In this document: positions 1 to 5,021 of the stretch, piece after piece
Numbering within the stretch: the stretch's first letter is position 1
Layout: every line of letters starts with the position of its first letter
Assembly (NCBI GenBank): GCA_013816415.1
Contig: JACDEN010000260.1
Location: 1-5,021 of the forward strand
Source: Planctomycetota bacterium
GTDB lineage: Bacteria; Planctomycetota; UBA11346
DNA length: 5,021 bases
Reading direction: 5' to 3'
Program-made: the position numbers and the translations under genes
The notes under the pieces: generated by a model
What the model was told of the DNA's origin: nothing
Databases searched by the model: none
What the model saw: only the letters and a program-made list of their open reading frames with translations

Positions 1-187
1 CGACGCCGCCCAGCAACTTCATCAGCGTGCTCTTGCCGGCGCCGTTCTCGCCGATCAGCGCCAGGACCTCGCCCGCGCCGACCGTCAGATCGACGCCCGC
101 GAGCGCGGCGGTGGCGCCGAACGACTTGGCGATGCCATGCATCGACAGGCGGGGGGTCGCGCCCGCGCCACCATCCGCCGGGATCAC
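1..187 (-). CDS. Sugar ABC importer ATP-binding protein, RbsA-type (N-terminal part, cut by window edge)
   Basis: This is the start of the cytoplasmic ATPase that would power uptake of the sugar captured by the neighbouring binding protein. Only 62 codons are inside the window. The sequence shows a short Gly/Ala-rich leader, then the A-loop region ([10 protein letters not shown], residues 15-24, with Phe at 23 as the likely aromatic), then the Walker A motif GENGAGKST at residues 46-54, followed by LMKLLGGV. The [12 protein letters not shown] wording is typical of the monosaccharide importer ATPases (RbsA/MglA/XylG class), which are usually about 500 residues with two fused ATPase domains; the second domain would lie outside the window. 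The start is the GTG at 187-185, which overlaps the TGA stop of the binding-protein gene in the form GTGA and so implies translational coupling. An internal ATG at residue 16 would begin only just before the first beta strand and is less likely. The family call rests on motif wording and on the neighbour; the substrate is unknown. Confidence 0.85.
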   Translation of the reverse strand, partial: MIPADGGAGATPRLSMHGIAKSFGATAALAGVDLTVGAGEVLALIGENGAGKSTLMKLLGGV

Positions 188-1194
188 TTGCCGTCGAGGT
201 ACTGGTCGAGCGGTGGTTTGATCAGCGCCTGGATCGCCGGCTGCGCGAGGTTCTCCGGCGTCACCAGCTGCAGCGGAGTGTCGACCTGCTTGTCCACCGT
301 CCGCCCGGTGGCCGCGGCGACCGCGTTCTTCACGCCGAGGTAGCCCATCTGGAACGGATCCTGCACCACCAGCCCGCGGATGTCGCCGGCCGCGAGCGCG
401 GCGATCAGCGGTTCGGAAGCGTCGAAGCCGACGTGGGCGATCCTGCGCGGCTCGCCCGCCGGACCGCCAGTCAGGCCGACCTCCTTGAGCGCCAGCGCCA
501 TGCCGGCGGTCGAGGATTCGTTGGGCGTGAACACGCCCGTGAGCTTGTCCTTGTAGCGATTCAGCAGGTTCTGCGACGCGGTCAGCGCAGTCTCGCGCGT
601 GGCGCCGGTGTACTGGTCGCTCGAGATGATCTCGATCTTGGGGAACTTCTTCATGGCGTCGAGGAATCCGGCCTCGCGCTGTTCGGTCGAGGCCGAGCCG
701 ACCTGGTAGCGCAGCAGCGCGATCCGCCCGCTGCCCGCGAGCGCCGCGCCCAGGCACTCTCCCGCGAGCTGTCCGCCGGCGAAATTGTTGGTGGCGACGA
801 AGCTCGCCTGCTTCTGCGATTCCAGCCCCGAGTCGATGACCACCACCGGGATCCCCTGGTCGACGGCCTGCTCGACCGGCTGCGCGAGCGCCTTCGAATC
901 CAGGGGCGCGAGCACGATCGCCGACACGCCCTGGGTGACGAAGCCCTGGACCACGTCGATCTGCTGCGCGCGGTCGTCCTCCTTGAGCGGCCCCTTCCAG
1001 ATGATCTTCACCGGCTGCCCGGCGGCGCCGAACTCGCGGGCGGCCTTGACCGCCCCCGCATGGATCGACTTCCAGAACTCGTGCGTCGTCCCCTTGGGGA
1101 TGACCGCGATGGTCAACGCCTTGGCGTCGGCGGCGTGCCCCAGGCCGCACGAGAGCAGGACAACGAGGGAGCAGAAGAGCGCGGCCTTGGGCAT
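184..1194 (-). CDS. Periplasmic sugar-binding protein of an ABC importer (RbsB class)
   Basis: A secreted solute-binding protein that would capture a small sugar or related ligand and deliver it to the importer. It is 336 residues from the chosen ATG. Residues 1-21 form a signal peptide: Lys3, a hydrophobic run to about residue 18, and a likely cleavage after GHA (19-21) before ADAKA. Cys16 after LLS could instead act as a poor lipobox. The body matches the two-lobe periplasmic-binding-protein fold: [10 protein letters not shown] (32-41), LAPLDS (95-100), VVIDSG (118-123), VATNN (133-137), EQREAGF (171-177), TPNESS (223-228), VGFDAS (255-260) and VVQDPFQMG (276-284). Aligned by eye with E. 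coli RbsB, the ligand residues Phe15, Phe16, Asp89, Arg141, Asn190, Asp215 and Gln235 correspond to Phe40, Trp41, Asp121, Arg173, Asn225, Asp258 and Gln278. The ATG at 1194 is preferred over the GTG at 1200 because GGAGG (1204-1200) sits 5 bases before it and overlaps the GTG. The gene ends in a 4-base overlap with the ATPase gene. The class is secure; the ligand is not known. Confidence 0.93.
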   Translation of the reverse strand: MPKAALFCSLVVLLSCGLGHAADAKALTIAVIPKGTTHEFWKSIHAGAVKAAREFGAAGQPVKIIWKGPLKEDDRAQQIDVVQGFVTQGVSAIVLAPLDSKALAQPVEQAVDQGIPVVVIDSGLESQKQASFVATNNFAGGQLAGECLGAALAGSGRIALLRYQVGSASTEQREAGFLDAMKKFPKIEIISSDQYTGATRETALTASQNLLNRYKDKLTGVFTPNESSTAGMALALKEVGLTGGPAGEPRRIAHVGFDASEPLIAALAAGDIRGLVVQDPFQMGYLGVKNAVAAATGRTVDKQVDTPLQLVTPENLAQPAIQALIKPPLDQYLDGK

Positions 1195-1199
1195 CGACA

Positions 1200-1204
1200 C
1201 CTCC
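1200..1204 (-). promoter_or_regulatory. Shine-Dalgarno site that decides the binding-protein start
   Basis: On the minus strand the sequence reads CTGGAGGTGTCGATG. GGAGG lies 5 bases before the ATG at 1194-1192, a normal spacing. The longer in-frame candidate, GTG at 1200-1198, would share its first G with this site and have no site of its own, so the ATG is the better start. Confidence 0.75.
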
Positions 1205-1216
1205 AGATGCCGCCAG

Positions 1217-1222
1217 GTATAT
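1217..1222 (-). promoter_or_regulatory. Possible -10 element of the sugar-importer unit (weak)
   Basis: The only AT-rich patch just ahead of the binding-protein gene reads GTGAATATACC on the minus strand (1227-1217), and TATACC matches four of the six bases of the TATAAT consensus. It would give a very short leader, with the ribosome site at 1204-1200. No convincing -35 box is found at the usual spacing (the hexamer there is close to ACAATG), so an activator-dependent or alternative-sigma promoter, or no promoter at all, is possible. The palindrome at 1248-1259 would lie just upstream of the -35 position. Confidence 0.25.
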
Positions 1223-1247
1223 TCACCGACTCCGCCGCTCCATTGTT

Positions 1248-1259
1248 TTCGACGTCGAA
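1248..1259. promoter_or_regulatory. 12-base perfect palindrome, possible operator
   Basis: TTCGACGTCGAA is its own reverse complement. It sits in the 85-base gap between the exporter pair and the sugar-binding protein gene, about 54 bases before that gene's start codon. Dyad sites of this size are typical of dimeric repressors such as the LacI family that often control sugar importers, but no regulator gene is in the window and the assignment is inferred. The same bases can also fold into a 6-base stem with a 3-base loop (CGACGT/CGA/ACGTCG, 1250-1264). That hairpin is followed on the transcript by AAAACAATG rather than a U run, so it does not look like an intrinsic terminator. Confidence 0.4.
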
Positions 1260-1275
1260 CGTCGGACGTCGGACG
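1252..1275. repeat. 7-base tandem repeat, about 3.4 copies
   Basis: Read on the plus strand, the units are ACGTCGA (1252-1258), ACGTCGG (1259-1265), ACGTCGG (1266-1272) and a partial ACG (1273-1275). Each full unit contains the palindrome ACGT or, with its neighbour base, GACGTC. The repeat overlaps the 12-base palindrome and ends 4 bases from the stop codon of the second exporter gene. It may be a multi-site protein-binding element, a structured region in the mRNA, or simply a slippage-prone repeat. Confidence 0.6.
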
Positions 1276-1279
1276 CTCC

Positions 1280-3064
1280 CTAACCCCTCAACTGCTGCCC
1301 CTCCACCAGCTGCCGGAACAATCCGGGCTGGGCGACGAGGTCGTCGTACGTCCCATCCTGCTCGACGCGTCCGCCGCGCATCACGATGATGCGGTCGACG
1401 TTCTTGACCGTCGCCAGGCGGTGGGCGATGAAGATCGCGGTGCGCCCGCGCAGATTCCTCTCGAGCGCCTTCTGGATCAGCTCCTCGCTGAGCGTGTCCA
1501 GCGCGCTGGTCGCCTCGTCGAAGATGAAGAACGGGGGATCGGCGAGCAGCACGCGCGCGATCGCCAGGCGCTGGCGCTGGCCGCCCGACAGGCTCGAGCC
1601 GCCTTCGCCGACGCGCGTCAGCAGCTTGTCGGGAAGCTCGTCGATGAACTCCCAGGCGTTCGCCAGCTCGCAGGCGCGGCGGATGGCGTCGTCGTCGGCA
1701 TCCGGCCGCGCCACGCGCACGTTGTCGCGGATGGTGGTGCGGAAGATGAACGGATCCTGCGGCACCACGCCGAAGCGTTTGCGCAGATCGATCCCCGGCA
1801 GCCGGCGCAGGTCGACTCCGGCGAGCAGCAGCGATCCCTGCTGCGGATCGTACAGGCGCAGGAGCAGCTGCGAGACCGTGCTCTTGCCGGCGCCCGAAGG
1901 ACCGACGAACGCCACGCGCTGACCATAGGGGATCTTCAGCGACATCTGCGAGATCACCGGCGCATCCTCGTAGGCGAAGGTCACATCGCGCAGCTCGATC
2001 TCGCCGCCGGGCGGCACCGGCAGCTCGGGCCCCACGGGATCGGGCGTGGTCGAGGCCTGGGTCAGCACCGTGCCGATGCGCTCGATCGAGGCCTGGGCGC
2101 CGCCCCACAGGGTCAGCGAGGTGAACAGGAATTGCGTCGGCTGCTGCAGCTGCTGGAAGGCGAGCAGGAATCCCACCACCTCGCCTTCCTGCACGTGACC
2201 GCCGAGGTAGCGCCAGGTGCAGGCCGCCATCAGGGTCGCGTTGGCGAGATAGAAGAACCCTTCCTGCTTCATCCACTCCATGTGCTGGCGGATGTCGCGT
2301 TCGTAGCTCTTCCGGCTGAGGACCTGCGCGGCTTCGTCGAAGGTGGTCGCGACCTGGTTCTCCATGGCGTAGAGCTTCACCGCGCGGTTGCCGCGCAGGA
2401 TGTCGGAGATGCGTCCGCTGACGTCGCCTTCGGTCTCCTGGAAATCCTTGGTGATGGCCTTCACGCGCAGGCTCGAGCGGCGCATCATCAGCGTGCTGGT
2501 CATCACCGACAGCGCGAGGATCAGGGTGAGCGTGCTGTCCCACTTCGCGCACACCAGCACCGTCGCCACCAGCGTCACCACTGCTCCGGGACCGTGCATC
2601 GAGGTATGCTGGTAGAACTGCATGATCTGGTTGAGTGGCGAGCCGAAGAGGTAGCTGAACAGCTCGCCCGACGGATGCTGGCCATGGAAGCGCAGGCACA
2701 GGTGGTTGACGTGGCGGAAGAACTGCGCGCGCAGCGCGAGCACCACCCGTTCGCGCACCCAGGTGAAGACGCGGTATCCGAGATGCCACACCAGCATGCG
2801 CAGGACCACGGAGGTCACCAGGTAGACCGCCGCCAGCACGACCAGGCGCTTCCAGCGCTGCGCGTCCGGCAGATCGTGCGGCCGCAGGATATCATCGACC
2901 AGGTATTTCGGGAAGACGATCTGGAACGAGATCGCCGCGCCGTGGATGCCGCCGAGGATCAGCGACAGCGCCAGCCAACAGCGGTACGGCCGCATGATCG
3001 GCCAGATGACCTTGAACACGGTGCCGGTCGCGGACAGGCGTTTGGGTCGGTCGGCAGCGTCCAT
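1280..3064 (-). CDS. ABC exporter half-transporter, second subunit (membrane domain + ATPase domain)
   Basis: A 594-residue inner-membrane exporter subunit of the MsbA/multidrug class; two such halves make one pump. The N-terminal half has six likely membrane spans near residues 31-51, 73-94, 158-173, 177-194, 270-287 and 296-318. The ATPase domain follows: A-loop Tyr365, Walker A GPSGAGKST (388-396), Q-loop Gln436 in VPQDPF, signature LSGGQRQR (492-499), Walker B FFIFDE (512-517) with catalytic Glu517, D-loop SALD (520-523) and switch His548. All are intact, and the length is normal for the family. The frame stays open upstream as far as 3493, but that part merely runs antiparallel inside the previous gene's ATPase region in another frame. 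The ATG at 3064 is chosen because it forms TGATG with the preceding stop and leads straight into a normal membrane-domain start. Only a weak CAGGTG lies ahead of it, which fits translation by coupling. The cargo cannot be deduced. Confidence 0.95.
   Translation of the reverse strand: MDAADRPKRLSATGTVFKVIWPIMRPYRCWLALSLILGGIHGAAISFQIVFPKYLVDDILRPHDLPDAQRWKRLVVLAAVYLVTSVVLRMLVWHLGYRVFTWVRERVVLALRAQFFRHVNHLCLRFHGQHPSGELFSYLFGSPLNQIMQFYQHTSMHGPGAVVTLVATVLVCAKWDSTLTLILALSVMTSTLMMRRSSLRVKAITKDFQETEGDVSGRISDILRGNRAVKLYAMENQVATTFDEAAQVLSRKSYERDIRQHMEWMKQEGFFYLANATLMAACTWRYLGGHVQEGEVVGFLLAFQQLQQPTQFLFTSLTLWGGAQASIERIGTVLTQASTTPDPVGPELPVPPGGEIELRDVTFAYEDAPVISQMSLKIPYGQRVAFVGPSGAGKSTVSQLLLRLYDPQQGSLLLAGVDLRRLPGIDLRKRFGVVPQDPFIFRTTIRDNVRVARPDADDDAIRRACELANAWEFIDELPDKLLTRVGEGGSSLSGGQRQRLAIARVLLADPPFFIFDEATSALDTLSEELIQKALERNLRGRTAIFIAHRLATVKNVDRIIVMRGGRVEQDGTYDDLVAQPGLFRQLVEGQQLRG
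1552..1588 (-). repeat. 37-base exact match to 3330-3366 (ABC signature region, copy 2)
   Basis: This stretch encodes SGGQRQRLAIAR of the second exporter subunit and is identical base for base to 3330-3366 in the first subunit. The protein motif is conserved by function, but here all the synonymous positions also agree. Strong codon bias in GC-rich DNA is the simple explanation; an old duplication or gene conversion is the alternative. Confidence 0.7.
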
Positions 3065-4923
3065 CAGAACACCTGCCCCGCGGCGAGACCGTGGAAGATG
3101 CCGCCGCGGTCCATCAGCTCCTGGAAGGTTCCGCTCTCGGCCACGCGCCCCTCGGCGAGCACCACGATGCGCTGGGCGTTGCGCACGGTCGAGAGGCGGT
3201 GTGCGATGATCACCGTGGTGCGGCCGCGCATCAGCTCCTCGAGCGCCTGCTGGACCAGGCGCTCGCTCTCGGGATCGAGCGCGCTGGTCGCCTCGTCGAG
3301 GATCAGCAGCTTGGGATCGCGGTAGAGAGCGCGCGCGATCGCCAGGCGCTGGCGCTGGCCGCCCGAGAGCCCCGCGCCGCGGTCGCCGAGGATGGTCCGG
3401 TATCCGTCCGGCAGCTCGCGGATGAAATCGTCGGCGTTGGCGCGGCGTCCCGCCTCTTCGGCCTTGGCGATATCCGGATTGGGATCGCCCCACGCGATGT
3501 TGCCGAGGATGGTGTCGTGGAAGAGCACCACGTCCTGGCTGACCACGCCGACGTGCCGGCGCACGCTGCGCAGGTCGATCGTGCGCAGGTCGTGGCCGTC
3601 GATCGACACCGTGCCGGCATCCGGCGCATAGAATCCGAGCAGCAGTCCGGCGGTCGTGCTCTTGCCCGAGCCGGAGGCGCCGACCAGCGCGATGCTCGAT
3701 CCGGCGGGGATGGCCAGGTCGAGGCCGTGCAGGCTGTGGCGGTCGTTGCCGGGATAGGTGAAGCGCACGCCGCTGAACACCACGTCGCCGCGCACATCCG
3801 CGACCGCCGGCTTGCCGTCGTTGTCCTCGTGGTCGTCGCGCTGGAACAATTCGGACAGCGAACGGATCGCATCATGCGCCGACGCGGCGTTGGGCAGGCC
3901 GTTGACGACCGCGCCCAGCGCGCCGGACAGGATGCCGTAGTACGCGGTCAGCAGCCAGATGTCGCCCGCGGGAATGCGCGCGAGCAGCAGCATCCAGATG
4001 CCGCTGCCCAGCACGAGCATGTGCATCGCGACGCCGGTCGCCCACGCCGCCGAGCCGAACAGCGCGTAGGTGAAGTCGAGCCGGTAGCCGGTGGCGGCGA
4101 CGCGGTTGGCGGCCCGGCCGATGCGGCTCTCGGTGAACTCCTCGACCGCGTGCGCGCGCGTGACGCGCACGCCGCTGATCGCCTCGGTGAGGTAGGCGAG
4201 GAATCCCGACTCGGCCTCGCGGAAGCGCTCGTTGGATTCCTTCATCCGCTGCCAGAACGCGCGCACGATCAGCAGATTCACCGGCACCATCAGCAGCAGC
4301 ACCGGCACCAGGCGCGGACTGACGACCGCGGTCACCACGAGCACCACCACCAGCGTCGTCCCCTGCAGCAGCAGGCCTTCGATCAGCCAGCCCTGGAATG
4401 TCTCGAGGCGGTTCATGTCCATCACGAACTTGTTGGTCAGCGCGCCGGCCTGCGAGCGGTCGTGGAAGGCGAAGGTCAGGCGATGGAGACGCCGCAGCAG
4501 CGCGCGGCGCATCCCGGCGGTCAGGTCGCGGCGTTGGCGCGACACCAGCAGCTGCTGCGGCACGCTGACCACGATGTTGCTCAGCGCCAGGCCGATCGTA
4601 GCGACCACCATCCACCCGAGCATCGGCCACGCGCGCTGCGGATCGGTGATCGCCGCATCGATGGTGCGCTTGATCAGCAGCGGGATGATCCACACCGGCG
4701 CGTGTCGCAGCGTGACCAGGATCCACACCAGCGGAATCAAACGACGTTTGTCCGGGATCAGGCTGAGGTAGGTGGCGATGGCCGAGGCGAGCGAGGGATC
4801 CGCCGGCGCGGTGAGGCGCGACAGCTGCACGGTCGGGATCACCCGCGCGCGATCGCTGTCGCCGCTCGAGACCGGATCGGCGGTAGTGACACGTTCAGGA
4901 GGGACGGGCGCCGGGGGAGCCAT
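3064..4923 (-). CDS. ABC exporter half-transporter, first subunit (membrane domain + ATPase domain)
   Basis: A 619-residue exporter subunit that probably pairs with the product of the next gene. It begins with about 45 hydrophilic, Pro/Ala-rich residues, longer than most family members. Likely membrane spans lie near residues 61-85, 100-120, 184-202, 204-222, 287-314 and 320-342. An acidic linker (DDHEDND, 363-369) leads to the ATPase domain: A-loop Tyr390, Walker A GASGSGKST (415-423), Q-loop Gln463 in VSQDVV, signature LSGGQRQR (519-526), Walker B LLILDE (539-544) with catalytic Glu544, D-loop SALD (547-550) and switch His575. Its stop overlaps the next start as TGATG. The ATG at 4923 has AAAGGAG ahead of it at a rather long spacing of 10 bases. 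The same frame is open upstream to the window edge without ATG, GTG or TTG, so a start outside the window cannot be excluded. The family is certain; the substrate is unknown (lipid, drug or peptide are all possible). Confidence 0.93.
   Translation of the reverse strand: MAPPAPVPPERVTTADPVSSGDSDRARVIPTVQLSRLTAPADPSLASAIATYLSLIPDKRRLIPLVWILVTLRHAPVWIIPLLIKRTIDAAITDPQRAWPMLGWMVVATIGLALSNIVVSVPQQLLVSRQRRDLTAGMRRALLRRLHRLTFAFHDRSQAGALTNKFVMDMNRLETFQGWLIEGLLLQGTTLVVVLVVTAVVSPRLVPVLLLMVPVNLLIVRAFWQRMKESNERFREAESGFLAYLTEAISGVRVTRAHAVEEFTESRIGRAANRVAATGYRLDFTYALFGSAAWATGVAMHMLVLGSGIWMLLLARIPAGDIWLLTAYYGILSGALGAVVNGLPNAASAHDAIRSLSELFQRDDHEDNDGKPAVADVRGDVVFSGVRFTYPGNDRHSLHGLDLAIPAGSSIALVGASGSGKSTTAGLLLGFYAPDAGTVSIDGHDLRTIDLRSVRRHVGVVSQDVVLFHDTILGNIAWGDPNPDIAKAEEAGRRANADDFIRELPDGYRTILGDRGAGLSGGQRQRLAIARALYRDPKLLILDEATSALDPESERLVQQALEELMRGRTTVIIAHRLSTVRNAQRIVVLAEGRVAESGTFQELMDRGGIFHGLAAGQVF
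3330..3366 (-). repeat. 37-base exact match to 1552-1588 (ABC signature region, copy 1)
   Basis: Encodes the same SGGQRQRLAIAR block in the first exporter subunit. A shorter shared block of about 22 bases covers the Walker B/D-loop (DEATSALD) in both genes. These are the most similar DNA segments of the tandem pair and the likeliest places for recombination between them. Confidence 0.7.
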
Positions 4924-4964
4924 GACCGACGCACTCCTTTGCTGCCACCTGGGGTCGTCGGTCA
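4923..4964 (-). promoter_or_regulatory. Possible hairpin presenting the ribosome site of the first exporter gene
   Basis: TGACCGACG (4923-4931) and CGTCGGTCA (4956-4964) form a perfect 9-base inverted repeat with a 24-base loop. In the mRNA the 3' arm ends on the A of the AUG start codon, and the loop carries the AAAGGAG ribosome site. Folding would leave the ribosome site single-stranded but hold the bases directly before and into the start codon in the stem. A role in tuning translation is inferred from the geometry alone. Confidence 0.4.
4934..4940 (-). promoter_or_regulatory. Shine-Dalgarno site of the first exporter gene
   Basis: AAAGGAG on the minus strand, followed by 10 bases and then ATG at 4923-4921. 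The match to the anti-Shine-Dalgarno sequence is good but the spacing is slightly long. It is the main support for starting the gene at 4923 rather than further upstream. Confidence 0.6.
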
Positions 4965-5021
4965 GGTCATCGGCACCCGCGGCGTCGCCGCCCGCGGATG
5001 CCGGCGGCGCGCGCGCAGTAT
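4965..5021 (-). other. Unresolved stretch upstream of the exporter pair, possible tail of an upstream gene
   Basis: No promoter is recognisable here. All three minus-strand frames enter open from the window edge. Two of them end in TGA, at 4969-4967 and at 4964-4962, so either could be the last codons of an upstream gene. The third stays open into the exporter gene and would add at least 32 residues to it (reading APPASAGG, then DDLTDDPRW, before the current Met). A GC-only stem of 5 bases with a 3-base loop (4979-4983 with 4987-4991) lies within it but has no T run, so it is not an intrinsic terminator. The stretch is too short to choose between these readings. Confidence 0.4.

Noticed and set aside
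27..43. 17-base match between the importer ATPase and the second exporter at the Walker A codons (1878-1894)
   Set aside because: It encodes the universally conserved GAGKST core with the same favoured codons; conservation and codon bias are enough to explain it.
1250..1264. Intrinsic terminator after the exporter pair
   Set aside because: A 6-base stem with a 3-base loop can form, but the bases that follow on the transcript are AAAACAATG, with no U run.
433..1389. Plus-strand open frame of 318 codons antisense to the binding-protein gene
   Set aside because: Low-complexity Arg/Leu/Asp-rich translation with no motif; it is explained as the shadow of the binding-protein gene.
1113..2789. Minus-strand open frame of 558 codons in another frame through the second exporter gene
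   Set aside because: Overlaps the well-supported exporter gene almost entirely and reads as Arg/Ala/Pro-rich shadow sequence; it crosses the intergenic gap without any domain.
785..3325. Very long plus-strand open frame (846 codons) antisense to the exporter and binding-protein genes
   Set aside because: It spans three minus-strand features and the intergenic gap. Its translation is Arg/His/Gln/Ala-rich with no recognisable domain, typical of the antisense frame of GC-rich genes, while the minus-strand reading has complete ABC motifs.
3065..3493. Upstream extension of the second exporter gene by 143 codons
   Set aside because: The extra part lies wholly inside the first exporter's ATPase domain in another frame and has no family resemblance; the TGATG junction gives a normal-length protein.

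Overview
The window is compact, GC-rich (about two thirds G+C by eye) bacterial DNA. Every supportable gene lies on the minus strand, so transcription runs from high to low coordinates. All four genes belong to ABC transport systems. The N-terminal export signal on the binding protein and the RbsB/RbsA-type import genes fit a high-GC bacterium, more likely Gram-negative, but nothing here fixes the phylum. No RNA gene, mobile element, CRISPR array or phage gene was seen.

Layout in transcription order. (1) 5021-4924: a 98-base stretch entering from outside the window. It may be the tail of an upstream gene or an N-terminal extension of the next one. It carries a Shine-Dalgarno sequence inside the loop of a possible hairpin that ends on the start codon. 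(2) 4923-3064: a complete 619-residue ABC exporter half-transporter (membrane domain plus ATPase domain). (3) 3064-1280: a second complete half-transporter of 594 residues, joined to the first by a TGATG stop/start overlap. The two very probably form a heterodimeric exporter of the MsbA/multidrug type. (4) 1279-1195: the only real intergenic gap (85 bases), containing a 12-base perfect palindrome, a 7-base tandem repeat and an AT-rich patch upstream of the next gene. (5) 1194-184: a periplasmic sugar-binding protein of the RbsB class. (6) 187-1: the first 62 codons of an RbsA-type sugar importer ATPase, joined to the binding protein by a GTGA overlap and cut by the window edge; a permease gene would be expected further on.

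Functionally, the window joins the 3' part of an efflux-type ABC unit to the 5' part of a carbohydrate-uptake ABC unit. The importer substrate is not ribose with any certainty: several ribose-contacting positions of E. coli RbsB are changed here. The exporter substrate cannot be read from sequence. I found no convincing sign of a wholly new system. The items most worth checking are the palindrome/repeat cluster in the gap, the start-codon hairpin and uncertain N-terminus of the first exporter gene, the exporter pair with two fully consensus ATP sites, and the altered ligand pocket of the binding protein.
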